A stretch of 64,000 nt of DNA from JBBATK01 sp044224515 (GTDB lineage Bacteria; Bacteroidota; Ignavibacteria; Kapaibacteriales; NICIL-2): assembly GCA_044224515.1 (NCBI GenBank), contig JBGAKH010000009.1:124001-188000 (forward strand), given 5' to 3'. Positions within the stretch are counted from its first letter, which is position 1; each line of letters opens with the position of its first letter. Made by a program: the position numbers and the translations under genes. The notes under the pieces were generated by a model. It saw only the letters and a list, made by a program, of their open reading frames with translations, was not told the DNA's origin and made no database searches. Below are positions 1 to 8,986 of the stretch, piece after piece.

Positions 1-56
1 GAAGCATCGCTTGCGCACAGTACGAGGACGCTCACAATGACCTGAGATAGTTTCAT
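1..56 (-). CDS. Exported protein, N-terminal fragment only
   Basis: Only the first 18 codons lie inside the window; the gene continues beyond base 1. The visible N-terminus reads MKLSQVIVSVLVLCASDA: one lysine followed by a hydrophobic run, as in a Sec signal peptide. The start is supported by an AGGAG Shine-Dalgarno sequence nine bases before the ATG, in the 24-base gap after ugd, so it may be co-transcribed with ugd. The function cannot be told. Confidence 0.6.
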   Translation of the reverse strand, partial: MKLSQVIVSVLVLCASDA

Positions 57-80
57 AGCATTCGCTCCTAAAGACAGCAC

Positions 81-1415
81 TTAGACAACGTCCGGTCGGC
101 CTACAGAGTAATACTCAAATCCCTGTGCGGCTAATTCTTGGAGATCGTAAATATTACGTCCGTCGAAAATGATTCGTGAAGACATAGCGCTTGACAAACG
201 ATTCCAATCCGGTTTGAGGAACTCGCGCCACTCTGTTGCGATAACCAACAGATCTGCGTCTTGAGCACAGGCATACATATTCCCGGCATACTCAACACTG
301 TCGCCAAAGACCTTCCGCGTGTTTTTCACTGCCTCAGGGTCGTAGCAGGTGACTCGTGCTCCGGCCTCTTGGAGTAGGCGTATCAAACGAAATGCAGGAG
401 CATCACGAACATCGTCGGTATTCGGCTTGAAAGCTAGTCCCCATAGCGCAACATGTTTGTCGCGAAGAGAGCCGTTGAAACGCTGAACGATGCGACCCAT
501 GAATCGAGTAATCTGCGCCTGGTTAACATCTTCCACAGCTTCCATGATGCGAAGTGGGGTTCCGGCTTCGCGCGTTGAGTGGATCAATGCCTTGACATCT
601 TTGGGGAAACAACTACCACCGTATCCAATTCCTGCGTAGATAAAGCGTTTACCGATGCGAGCGTCGGAACCAATTCCAAGGCGCACATTTTCGATGTCGA
701 CGCCCACCGTTTCGCAATAAGCAGAAAGATCGTTCATGAAGGATATCTTCATCGCAAGGAATGAATTCGCGGCGTACTTAGTTACCTCAGCGCTCTTTTC
801 ATCCATGATGAAAAGTGGATTTCCATTGGCCACAAAGGGTTCATAGAGATCTTCCAGCAAGGCGCGCACTTCCGGGTCGGTACACCCGATAACCACACGA
901 TCCGGACGCATGGTGTCTTCTACCGCAAAGCCTTCACGCAGAAACTCAGGATTTGACGCGATGCGAATGCTGTCGCGAACGAGCACGCTGTCTACCACAT
1001 CGCGGACTTTGCGGGCAGTGCCGACCGGTACGGTGCTGCGTGTTACAATAACACGCAAATCCTGAATGTCTTCTTCAAGGATGATGTGCGCGATTGCACG
1101 AGATACTTCAAGCACATAGTGCAAATCCGCTGAGCCGTCTTCATTTGGCGGTGTGGGCAGACACAGGAACAACATCGTGCAACGTCGAACCGCGTCTCGC
1201 AACTCTGTTGTAATGATGAGACGTTGCTCACGAACGTTGCGCTCGAGCAAGATTTCCAAACCCGGTTCGTAGATGGGAGATTTTCCGGCTCGTATTGTGT
1301 CAACTTTCTCCTGGTCAACTTCAACGCAATAGACAGTATTACCTACTTCAGCAAAGCAGGTTCCGGACACAAGTCCAACATATCCGGTTCCGATAATTCC
1401 GATAGTGTGCGGCAC
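81..1415 (-). CDS. ugd: UDP-glucose 6-dehydrogenase
   Basis: Oxidises UDP-glucose to UDP-glucuronate with two NAD+, supplying uronic acid for surface polysaccharide in the cytoplasm. The N-terminal Rossmann motif GIIGTGYVGL starts a few residues after the chosen start. The catalytic cysteine sits in GGSCFPKD near residue 269, and the C-terminal NAD/UDP-binding domain carries WGLAFKPNTDDVRDAP. About 444 residues is normal for the family. I chose the GTG at 1415 because the dinucleotide-binding strand begins directly after it; a TTG at 1454 would add 13 residues that look unlike the family. Neither start has a good Shine-Dalgarno. A -7-like TATTCTTG lies upstream at 1504-1511 on the same strand. 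A family-9 glycosyltransferase and an O-antigen ligase-like protein lie far away at 59-63 kb. Confidence 0.93.
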   Translation of the reverse strand: MPHTIGIIGTGYVGLVSGTCFAEVGNTVYCVEVDQEKVDTIRAGKSPIYEPGLEILLERNVREQRLIITTELRDAVRRCTMLFLCLPTPPNEDGSADLHYVLEVSRAIAHIILEEDIQDLRVIVTRSTVPVGTARKVRDVVDSVLVRDSIRIASNPEFLREGFAVEDTMRPDRVVIGCTDPEVRALLEDLYEPFVANGNPLFIMDEKSAEVTKYAANSFLAMKISFMNDLSAYCETVGVDIENVRLGIGSDARIGKRFIYAGIGYGGSCFPKDVKALIHSTREAGTPLRIMEAVEDVNQAQITRFMGRIVQRFNGSLRDKHVALWGLAFKPNTDDVRDAPAFRLIRLLQEAGARVTCYDPEAVKNTRKVFGDSVEYAGNMYACAQDADLLVIATEWREFLKPDWNRLSSAMSSRIIFDGRNIYDLQELAAQGFEYYSVGRPDVV

Positions 1416-1561
1416 GGTGCAATGGTGTTGTTGAAACAAAACCGTAACGGCCAAGGCTGAGCAAAGCGAAGCCGGCGCTACAGAAAAGACTTTAAAGGTG
1501 GCTCAAGAATAAAACGTTCTTTCCAGAGACAGGTCCTAAGATCAAGTAAGCTCAGGCAGTG

Positions 1562-1726
1562 TTACTGTGCACCCATCAAGCGCATAATGACCAAAACCAG
1601 AATGGTCAATGCAGCCAGCATGAGGGCGAATTTTATCAATTTCTTTAAGAGCATGAAGACGATCGTCACGACTAAAATCGCCACGATGATCAGTGCTGTT
1701 GACGACAATCCACTTATGAAATCCAT
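1562..1726 (-). CDS. Small two-helix membrane protein, 54 residues
   Basis: A short hydrophobic protein, MDFISGLSSTALIIVAILVV onward. It has two predicted membrane stretches (about residues 10-27 and 32-50) with a KKLIK loop between them. The ATG at 1726 is preceded by AAAGGAAG at good spacing, which decides this start over longer readings. It begins 13 bases after the stop of the TldE-like gene, so it is probably the third cistron of that exported TldD/TldE-like operon. I do not recognise a family. A role as membrane partner of the upstream pair is inference from position only. Confidence 0.65.
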   Translation of the reverse strand: MDFISGLSSTALIIVAILVVTIVFMLLKKLIKFALMLAALTILVLVIMRLMGAQ

Positions 1727-1739
1727 GGGTCTTCCTTTG

Positions 1740-3569
1740 TTAATCTCGCTTTGACTGCATTGGAGAGCTGAGAATCGGCGGCTTTGGGAAGTCGCCTTCC
1801 AGCGGACGAATCTCGACATCTTCAAAGAGCAGGTCCGGCACCACTACCGTGCATGGAAGGTACTGTGCACCACCTGTCACGTATGGAGAGGTTACAGCCG
1901 GAGCCAAATAGTTGTATACATATGCTCTCGTACCCGCTGCCAGAATGTCTTTGAAGGTCGATGGCGCCATGCCCGCAGCCTGCGTACCGCGAACAAGCTC
2001 TTCGTGTCCGTCGGCATACACGCGATACACATCCAGTAAACCCACTGTCGTTTCGGACAAAGAGTAAGGGTAGTCGCCTTGCGTGAGCATGTACAAGGTC
2101 GTATACAGTAAATTCAAATTCAAGGCTTTGCGAACAACGTAGCCATAAGGCAGGTCTCGCTTTTTAAGTACGGCCTTCATCTTGGTCATCATGGCCGCAT
2201 GATCCAGCTGCTTATTCTTCTGTGCAACAAGCTCCAACACATCGATCATGGGAGCGCCTCCGCGCTGATGTCCATTAGATACCTTTAGCTTCTTTGTGGG
2301 AATGCGACTCGTCAGTAAAGTCTTTAGATATCCCTTGTCCACGAGCTCCAAACGACGAGGACGAATCCCATCATCATCCAACGTTGTGCTGCCAAACACC
2401 GGTGACGTACCGATGCTGCGTTGCGAGGGGTCGGACGATACACTAAGAAACTCCGACATAACCCGTGCACCAATCTTGTTTTGGAGTGCGGTGTATCGTT
2501 CGCTTTCTTGCATACCGCGATCCGTTAACTGTTGTCGCTGAACGCAGAGATAGGGTGCAAAGCTCTGAGCAAAGACTTCAGCAGCTGCTTGGCCCTCAAA
2601 CAAAACGGGTCCGGAGTAGGCTTCAATAGCCGGTGCATCAAGCAGAGCAGTGAGGTTATCAGCCATCGACTTTGCGGCTCTCATCAGAGAATCGGCCGAC
2701 GGAAGATCGTCAACAGAACGCGCATAGGCCGTATAGGTTTCGGCTAAAGGCATTCCATCAGCTGCCTGCGTTGCAGCAACCATTTCAATGCCGATTTGCA
2801 TTTCTGTTTTTACGTACTCACGTCCTTCGGAGTTGACGTAGATGATTGTCTGAGGCAAATACTCCAAATTCACGCTCGACGCATTAATACGAGCATACTT
2901 GTTGAACACAGAAGACACGCGTAGGATTGTCTCCTCATAGCGCTTGCGGTCATAGGGTTTGATGGACTGTGTGTCGATCTCAATCACAGCAGGCAAGACA
3001 CTGAAGTCCGGTGTCGTATCTACACGTGCTCTATTCTTTACAGCAGACTCTTTCTTGGCATAGAGTTCAACGGCTTGCTTGTAGCACGCGTCGGTGGCCA
3101 ACCAAAGATCTCTCCGCAATGAAGTATAGTTGCTCTCCACCCCTATACGACGATTTCGAAAGTTCTCTTCATCGTCGCTCGATCCAAAGAAGCTTAACCC
3201 CACATCAAAGAAGTTCGTGTTGTCGAATTCAGGTTTACCAACACGCACACCGACTGTCAAACGAGGAATCACAGCTGAGTTGCGATCTAGGAGAGAGCCT
3301 AGTGTAGCCTTTGCTGTAGTACTTTGTCGGATACTCAATGTATACTCAACGTAGTACGGTTTTTGAAGTGACTCGACGCGCAACTCTGCCAACGATCGTT
3401 TAATTTCGTCGCGCATCGCTTGACGAACCTCATTGATGTTGATCGATGGTTGAGCACCCAGTGGGATACATAGCCATGACAAGAGCAGCGCGAGGCGCAG
3501 CAGAGCTGAGGCAAAGGGAACACGATTCAATAAACTCGTTGAAGTCGTTGAAGAAGACATTGGATTCAT
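1740..3569 (-). CDS. Exported TldE/PmbA-like protein without metal ligands
   Basis: A 609-residue paralogue of the protein encoded just upstream. A hydrophobic segment near residues 18-39 ending IPLGAQ looks like a signal peptide. Where the neighbour has the zinc motif HEIFGH, this protein reads AQSFAP (near residue 331), so both histidines and the glutamate are gone. The C-terminal cysteine ligand region is also changed. In characterised TldD/TldE systems TldE lacks the motif and pairs with TldD; by analogy this is probably the non-catalytic partner, here outside the cytoplasm. Its ATG shares one base with the upstream stop (TAATG), implying translational coupling. A second ATG three codons later is possible. 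The fold family is convincing; the substrate is unknown. Confidence 0.8.
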   Translation of the reverse strand: MNPMSSSTTSTSLLNRVPFASALLRLALLLSWLCIPLGAQPSININEVRQAMRDEIKRSLAELRVESLQKPYYVEYTLSIRQSTTAKATLGSLLDRNSAVIPRLTVGVRVGKPEFDNTNFFDVGLSFFGSSDDEENFRNRRIGVESNYTSLRRDLWLATDACYKQAVELYAKKESAVKNRARVDTTPDFSVLPAVIEIDTQSIKPYDRKRYEETILRVSSVFNKYARINASSVNLEYLPQTIIYVNSEGREYVKTEMQIGIEMVAATQAADGMPLAETYTAYARSVDDLPSADSLMRAAKSMADNLTALLDAPAIEAYSGPVLFEGQAAAEVFAQSFAPYLCVQRQQLTDRGMQESERYTALQNKIGARVMSEFLSVSSDPSQRSIGTSPVFGSTTLDDDGIRPRRLELVDKGYLKTLLTSRIPTKKLKVSNGHQRGGAPMIDVLELVAQKNKQLDHAAMMTKMKAVLKKRDLPYGYVVRKALNLNLLYTTLYMLTQGDYPYSLSETTVGLLDVYRVYADGHEELVRGTQAAGMAPSTFKDILAAGTRAYVYNYLAPAVTSPYVTGGAQYLPCTVVVPDLLFEDVEIRPLEGDFPKPPILSSPMQSKRD

Positions 3570-5266
3570 TAGGGTTGCCCTCCTGTATGAGGAAGGGGCA
3601 GGATGGGTGGCTTGGCTTGACTTTTCGCTTTCTTTTGAACCTCTATTGTCGATACCAACAAGCTCGGTGAACTCGCGCTGACCGGGACACCGCCGGATTC
3701 TGCGCCGCAGACTCCGTTAAAAATTCCGACGTCGTCAGCGGCGGCGACGATATTGTTGAAGGTGGCAAGAGGAGTTCCTATGAGGTCAACGCCGCGTACC
3801 AGTTGTTTTGGACGTCCGTCTGCAAAGACCTTGTAGACGACAAGGGGTTGAACATTGAAAGCGTTGGGTACTGTGCGGCCTGTGAACGTAAAGCCACCGG
3901 AGATGTCTTCAAACAGCAAACCGTATTCTTTCTTCTGCTTCTTACACTCTTCTTGCAAAGATTTCACAAGGGAGTCGTAGGAGATGCTCTTGTGTGTTTC
4001 AACCATGAGGTTTGATTGGCGAGAGACGACTCGGTAGCCTGCTTGACGTCGGCCGTGACCATTAGACACAGGAAAGCTCTCGATAGGAGATCGTGACATG
4101 AGAAAGGACTTAAAGATCCCGTCTTTCACGCTCACCACGCGCTGCGCCGGTACGCCCTCGTCGTCAAACTTGAAATAGCCCACAAGATCCGTATTGCCTC
4201 GTTGCTTCAGAGTTGGATCGAAGACCACATCGATGAAATCCGGCAAAATCTTCTTGTTCAAAAACGTCTTAAACGTCTGCGATGAGTTCGGATCTTTTTG
4301 TCGGTGTCCTTCAACGCGATGTCCGAAGATTTCGTGAAAGAACACCCCTGCGGAGCGACCTGAAAGAATGGCCGGACCCGTGTACGTCTCAGCCAAAGGT
4401 GCCTCACGCAATTGTCCGAGCAAGCGAACCATTTCGTCCGCATCTTTCAGTAACTGTTCCTCAGGCGGTAGTCTGTCAGCACTGAAGGCGGTGTAGCTAC
4501 GGTATAGCGGTAAGGTCATGCCGTCATCCGCTTTGGTACTTGCTAAAATGAAGAGCTTTACGATGGGTTCGGAACTGAGTACCTCGCTCCCTTCACTGTT
4601 GACGTAATACTTGACGTTGAGGTCTGTTTGAAAATACACGCGTGCTTGATAGATTTTAGGGTCTGAAGTAAAGCGAGCACTCACCCTGCGGATGATTGAT
4701 GACCACCGTGTGCTATCAACCTCGAAGTTCAGAACCGTATCACGAAAGCGCACGGGATGCTCTTGCGAGAAATCGGCTGAGCTGTCTTCTTCTTTTACTT
4801 TAACGGCTTTGTTTGTCAAGGCCTTGCCATAGCGCTCCACTGCTGATTTATACGCACGATCCGTGGCTGTCCACAAGTTTTGACGAATGGCAGTTTCATC
4901 ATCCATCAAGGGCATTTGTCGAGCACCGCGTCCACCTCCTCCAAAGTCAAAACTTTGTCCGCGAATAATATGTGTGTTGTCAAACGAATATTCTCCCACT
5001 CGAATGTCGATATCAAGCAGACGCTGCTTGCTTCCCATGTTACTTTCGATCATACCGAAGGTAGCGGACAAACTATAAGTTTGAGATTCGGTAATACAAT
5101 ATGACAGGAAGTAGGGTGGTCGCTCTTGTGTACGGTACTCCGACATACTGCGCTTGACTTCCGCCTTCATAGCTCTTAACAGGGCAGGATCATCGCCTTC
5201 GGCACGTGAGATCTGCGGAAAGAGTATTGCGATGCTGCAGAGTACAACCAGGGTGAAACGAGACAT
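3569..5266 (-). CDS. Exported TldD-like zinc metalloprotease
   Basis: 565 residues with a clear signal peptide (MSRFTLVVLCSIAILFPQIS, then RAEG). The TldD/PmbA peptidase motif HEIFGH lies near residue 310, followed by RVEGHRQ. Near residue 518, CGAESGGVPVSASSPSLLV matches the C-terminal segment that supplies the third, cysteine ligand in TldD. TldD proteins are normally cytoplasmic and work with TldE on unfolded or modified peptides. A Sec signal on both partners moves this version to the periplasm or cell surface. It is the first cistron of a three-gene minus-strand operon. An upstream TAAATTG (5294-5300, minus strand) could be the -7 element. The substrate is unknown. Confidence 0.85.
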   Translation of the reverse strand: MSRFTLVVLCSIAILFPQISRAEGDDPALLRAMKAEVKRSMSEYRTQERPPYFLSYCITESQTYSLSATFGMIESNMGSKQRLLDIDIRVGEYSFDNTHIIRGQSFDFGGGGRGARQMPLMDDETAIRQNLWTATDRAYKSAVERYGKALTNKAVKVKEEDSSADFSQEHPVRFRDTVLNFEVDSTRWSSIIRRVSARFTSDPKIYQARVYFQTDLNVKYYVNSEGSEVLSSEPIVKLFILASTKADDGMTLPLYRSYTAFSADRLPPEEQLLKDADEMVRLLGQLREAPLAETYTGPAILSGRSAGVFFHEIFGHRVEGHRQKDPNSSQTFKTFLNKKILPDFIDVVFDPTLKQRGNTDLVGYFKFDDEGVPAQRVVSVKDGIFKSFLMSRSPIESFPVSNGHGRRQAGYRVVSRQSNLMVETHKSISYDSLVKSLQEECKKQKKEYGLLFEDISGGFTFTGRTVPNAFNVQPLVVYKVFADGRPKQLVRGVDLIGTPLATFNNIVAAADDVGIFNGVCGAESGGVPVSASSPSLLVSTIEVQKKAKSQAKPPILPLPHTGGQP

Positions 5267-5363
5267 AAACGGTGCTCAGGTGAAAACAGATTACAATTTA
5301 GTGACGAAGCGACTATTCCTATCGTGTTTTAGTAGGATTCCCGTGCCAACGAGGTCATATGCG

Positions 5364-5397
5364 AAAAACCCCGGTGTTTGGTAAAACAACGGGGTTT
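5364..5397 (-). terminator. Rho-independent terminator
   Basis: Eight perfect base pairs (AAACCCCG at 5366-5373 with CGGGGTTT at 5390-5397) around a 16-base loop, followed on the minus strand by five T. It lies about 75 bases after the stop of the 5472-6182 gene and before the TldD-like gene. Confidence 0.75.
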
Positions 5398-5471
5398 AGC
5401 AATTGGTTACAATGAGAGACTGAACGGTATCGAGTTACACACTCAGTGTCTGACTTGCGTCAGCTTTTGAC

Positions 5472-6182
5472 TTAGTGCGCAACAACGAAACGAAGCTGTG
5501 CAAAGCTGCCGTCGGAAGAGCCAACCAGAGCTGCGTAGCTTCCGCTCGGAAGCGACGAGCAATCAAAGGTCAAAGCATCCGCATTAAATTCAAAGGCTTG
5601 CAATTGGCGACCATGAACGTCTACAATGCGCAGACTACGAATTGCATTTGCAGGGTTAGGGAGTTTCAGAGTAAGGCGATCGCTCGCCGGTACCGGGTTG
5701 CTACTGAATTGAGCGCTGAGATCACGTTCGTCGACGGATGTCGATTGTGCAACGAGAAGACGCATGACAATTTTCACCTCGTCGCTAGGGTTAGCATCGT
5801 TGAAAAATGCAAAGTTGGCGACTGAAATACCGTCGGTCTTATCAGCGCGGAAATCTCCAATGAAAGTCGATGTGTCAGACATTCCGGGTCCTAGTACAGA
5901 CGCGCCACCCTTGGCCGTTGAAACGGTAACATCTTCATCGTAGCACTCTTGTGCAAAACAGAATTTAACGCGGTGTCCTTCCAAAAGCCCGGATTTATCA
6001 ACTTTCACACGGGTACGTACTGTCGAACCGCTGATGTTCTGTACCCCCATTTTAAAATCATGCCACTCCATATCAGGTGTGCTGATACGAATGTCTTTCT
6101 CAAACTCTGTCAATTGCAGACTTTGAGAAAATGTCACACCACTTAGTGCAACCGCACAGCACAGGTGTACAAAGTATTTCAT
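5472..6182 (-). CDS. Small secreted protein with T9SS sorting tail
   Basis: 236 residues. The signal peptide is MKYFVHLCCAVALSGVTFSQ. The central part (about residues 20-145) is beta-rich and contains FCFAQECYDEDV with two cysteines; I do not recognise it. The last ~80 residues begin with SSNPVPASDRLTLKL and continue RIVDVHGRQ...SLPSGSYAALV, a T9SS type A-like C-terminal domain that would direct export across the outer membrane. It ends in VVAH. An AGGAG lies seven bases before the ATG. It is monocistronic, divergent from the thioredoxin gene, with its own terminator. Confidence 0.8.
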   Translation of the reverse strand: MKYFVHLCCAVALSGVTFSQSLQLTEFEKDIRISTPDMEWHDFKMGVQNISGSTVRTRVKVDKSGLLEGHRVKFCFAQECYDEDVTVSTAKGGASVLGPGMSDTSTFIGDFRADKTDGISVANFAFFNDANPSDEVKIVMRLLVAQSTSVDERDLSAQFSSNPVPASDRLTLKLPNPANAIRSLRIVDVHGRQLQAFEFNADALTFDCSSLPSGSYAALVGSSDGSFAQLRFVVAH

Positions 6183-6299
6183 GAGAACTCCTAAACGTTT
6201 TTGTAAGTTACCGTGTCAGACAAGCGTTGTGCAATCTACAACCTTGGCTGCACACGGAAAAACACGAAACTGGGTTTAACGTTTCAACACTAAACAGGT

Positions 6300-6851
6300 A
6301 TGATGACGAAATTTTTCTCCGCACTTTCCGCAAGTATATTACTGACGATTTTGGCTAGTGCTTCATTGTGTGCACAGTCGTCGACCGGTACCACTATTCC
6401 CGTGGTTAAGATCAAGACACCGGACGGAAAAGTGGTGAGCACCGCAACCTTTCAGAATGACGGTAAGCCGATGATTATCGATTTCTGGGCCACATGGTGT
6501 AGTCCATGCAAGCAGGAGTTGAACGCCATCGCTAACGTCTACGAAGAATGGCAAAAGGAAACCGGCGTAAAAGTCATCGCAATTTCAATCGACGATGCGC
6601 GCAACAGTCCCAAAGTTGCGCCTTTTGTCAAAGGACGTGAATGGACATTCGAAGTCTATATCGATGAGAATTCAGACTTCAAGCGTGCCCTCAATGTGAA
6701 TGAGATTCCGCACACCTTCATCATCAATGGAAAGGGTGAAATTGTGGCACAGCACAAGTCCTACGCCCCCGGTGATGAAAACAAACTTTATGAAGAAGTC
6801 AAGAAACTTGTTGCCGAAGAAAACGCCACTCAGAAATCCAATTCCAAGTAA
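6300..6851 (+). CDS. Exported TlpA/ResA-type thioredoxin
   Basis: A 183-residue disulfide oxidoreductase acting outside the cytoplasm. Residues 1-26 form a signal peptide ending LCAQ. The thioredoxin fold follows with the active site WCSPC (Cys67 and Cys70) and the cis-proline segment NEIPHTFIINGKG. In this family the role is reduction of periplasmic disulfides, often for cytochrome c maturation, but no cytochrome gene is near, so the partner is open. The start is ATGATG; either ATG may be used. It lies divergent from the T9SS cargo gene across 117 bases and is closed by a strong terminator. Confidence 0.87.
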   Translation: MMTKFFSALSASILLTILASASLCAQSSTGTTIPVVKIKTPDGKVVSTATFQNDGKPMIIDFWATWCSPCKQELNAIANVYEEWQKETGVKVIAISIDDARNSPKVAPFVKGREWTFEVYIDENSDFKRALNVNEIPHTFIINGKGEIVAQHKSYAPGDENKLYEEVKKLVAEENATQKSNSK

Positions 6852-6990
6852 CATTCCGGCAATTCCATCGAATCATGTAGTGGAATTCTTCGAAGCGTGC
6901 TTGATATCTTAAGGCGACAGATCGTGACCCTTCTCAATGGTACACGGCGTCGATGAGTGAGAATAGTAATTAGGATGGTTGAGAACTTTA

Positions 6991-7018
6991 AAAAGTCAGG
7001 CTTTGCCTGACTTTTTTT
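6991..7018 (+). terminator. Strong Rho-independent terminator
   Basis: AAAAGTCAGGC (6991-7001) pairs with GCCTGACTTTT (7005-7015) across a TTT loop, and the T-run continues to 7018. It ends the thioredoxin transcript. Confidence 0.9.
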
Positions 7019-7050
7019 GCATCCGGCATCGGTCACAATCTGCTTGGTTG

Positions 7051-7058
7051 TATTTTGG
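7051..7058 (+). promoter_or_regulatory. Possible Bacteroidota-type -7 element
   Basis: TATTTTGG, a near match to TAnnTTTG, 27 bases before the ATG of the barrel gene and after the terminator of the preceding gene. No clear -33 TTTG is seen. Confidence 0.35.
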
Positions 7059-7084
7059 GTCTCACACTATTTCATGCTTGAATT

Positions 7085-8767
7085 ATGCGTCGACTTGCGT
7101 CTTTCATTGTCTGTCTACTGAGCTCGTTCACTCTTCATGCTCAAAATGATAACGGCGTTCTCAGAGCCGATTTTGAGCTTCAGGCTCAGACCTACCGAGC
7201 TGACTCAACCATTGGTGCGCCGGAAGTTCCCGAGAAGATCTTAAGCGAAGGATTTCTGAATCTTAGCTACACCCGAGGCACATTTTCAGCAGGTCTTCGT
7301 TATGAAGGATACTTCAATCCTTTGCAAGGTGTGGACCCACGCTACGCTGGGAACGGCATACCCTATCGTTTTGCACGCTACAGTAACGCCGACGTCGATG
7401 TGACACTCGGAAATTTCTATGAGCAATTCGGCAGCGGTATGCTGCTTCGTACCTATGAAGAACGGGCATTGGGCTTTGATAACTCGCTGGACGGCGTGCG
7501 TGTGAAGTCTACGCCGTTCAACGGTGTTTCGCTGACCGGACTTGTCGGTAAGCAACGGAACTTTTTCGCTCTCGGACCCGGTATTGTTCGGGGCATTGAT
7601 GCGGACATCAGCTTGAACGATATGGACATGTTTGGAGAGAATTGGCTGGGCGACGAAACGCGCATTCGTCTTGGTGCCAGCTTCGTCTCCAAGTATCAAA
7701 GCGCATCCGATCCTCTCTTGAACCTTCCTCAAAACGTTGGCGCTTGGGCATACCGTGCTTCTGTCACCAATGGGGGATTGCTATTGAGTGCCGAACTAGC
7801 CCATAAGATCAACGACCCAAGTCTAACGAATGGCAATAGTTTCAACGTAGGTAACGGACTGTTCGTGACCGGAAGCTATTCTACTGCCGGATTCGGAATT
7901 ACTGTCAATGCCAAGCGTATCGACAACATGGACTTTCGAAGCGACCGCGCCGCTTTTGGAAATTCACTTACTATGAATTTCCTGCCGCCACTTTCCAAGC
8001 AGCATACCTACCGCTTGGTCACCATGTATCCCTATGCCACACAACCCAACGGTGAGATGGGTGTCCAGGCCGAGATTGTTTACAGTTTTCCGAAGAACTC
8101 ACTGCTCGGAGGCAAGTACGGCACTACGGTCACTTTGAATTACGCAAACATTCATGACATTGACACGACACATAGTAGCGACACCACTCAGGAGGAAGCG
8201 CGCTATACCTACACATCGAAGTTTGCTTCACTCGGTAAAAACATCCTCTTTCAAGACATCAATCTAGAGATCAGTCACGCCTGGTCGAAGTCCTTCAAAA
8301 CCATCTTGACCTTCGTCTCCCAGACTTTCAACAAGAATCTTGTGCAAGGTAAAGTTGACTACGATTCGCTCCTGCGTCCCTTCGTCGTTGTGTTGGAAGG
8401 TACCTACCTCTTCAGTCCGTCCTATGCTGTTCGCTGTGAACTGCAGCATTTGAGTGTTAAAGATGTATTGTATGATTCCACACTCACGAGCCCATATCCA
8501 GATCACGGAAACTGGGTCTACGGGTTGGCGGAGTTTACTCTGAATTCACATTGGTTTCTTACAGTATTTGACGAGTGGAACTACGGCAACAGCGATAAGG
8601 ACCAACGCCTGCATTACCCAAGTCTCAGCACTACCTATGTTCATGAAGGAACTCGTGTGTCCTTTGGTTACGGAAAACAACGAGCCGGCATATTGTGCGT
8701 TGGTGGCGTCTGTCGGTTGGTCCCTGCAGCCGATGGATTCACACTTTCCCTAACCAGCACCTTGTAG
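7085..8767 (+). CDS. Outer-membrane beta-barrel protein (DUF6029-like)
   Basis: 560 residues. The signal peptide is MRRLASFIVCLLSSFTLHAQ. The mature part is built of alternating beta strands typical of an outer-membrane barrel. The segment GNFYEQFGSGMLLRTYEER, followed by ALGFDNSLDGVRV (about residues 113-143), is what I associate with the Bacteroidota family DUF6029. The last residues (GFTLSLTSTL) form a barrel-like terminal strand. It is monocistronic: the thioredoxin terminator lies upstream and a 13-bp palindrome follows. No ligand can be inferred. Confidence 0.72.
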   Translation: MRRLASFIVCLLSSFTLHAQNDNGVLRADFELQAQTYRADSTIGAPEVPEKILSEGFLNLSYTRGTFSAGLRYEGYFNPLQGVDPRYAGNGIPYRFARYSNADVDVTLGNFYEQFGSGMLLRTYEERALGFDNSLDGVRVKSTPFNGVSLTGLVGKQRNFFALGPGIVRGIDADISLNDMDMFGENWLGDETRIRLGASFVSKYQSASDPLLNLPQNVGAWAYRASVTNGGLLLSAELAHKINDPSLTNGNSFNVGNGLFVTGSYSTAGFGITVNAKRIDNMDFRSDRAAFGNSLTMNFLPPLSKQHTYRLVTMYPYATQPNGEMGVQAEIVYSFPKNSLLGGKYGTTVTLNYANIHDIDTTHSSDTTQEEARYTYTSKFASLGKNILFQDINLEISHAWSKSFKTILTFVSQTFNKNLVQGKVDYDSLLRPFVVVLEGTYLFSPSYAVRCELQHLSVKDVLYDSTLTSPYPDHGNWVYGLAEFTLNSHWFLTVFDEWNYGNSDKDQRLHYPSLSTTYVHEGTRVSFGYGKQRAGILCVGGVCRLVPAADGFTLSLTSTL

Positions 8768-8833
8768 CACTCTCGTGAGACTACCGTCACCGACTACGTA
8801 AGGCGCTGCAGCGTTCCTTCAGGATAATTATTG

Positions 8834-8862
8834 TCATGCGGGTGCCTTTGGCACCCGCATGA
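8834..8862 (+). terminator. Perfect palindrome, T-less terminator candidate
   Basis: A 13-bp perfect stem (TCATGCGGGTGCC with GGCACCCGCATGA) with a TTT loop, 66 bases after the barrel gene stop. There is no T-run. It is one of several such short-loop hairpins at gene ends in this window. Its presence argues against a start for mnmH as far upstream as 8831. Confidence 0.5.
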
Positions 8863-8986
8863 GCAGAGGATGTATCGCTCCCTGTTTTACGTGGCGGTGA
8901 CATTCCGTTACGAGGCGCGAGTGCGTTTCAAAGAAACCTCAGATCTAGACTGCATAACTGCTCGTAGTTCAACCAACCAACCCTGT

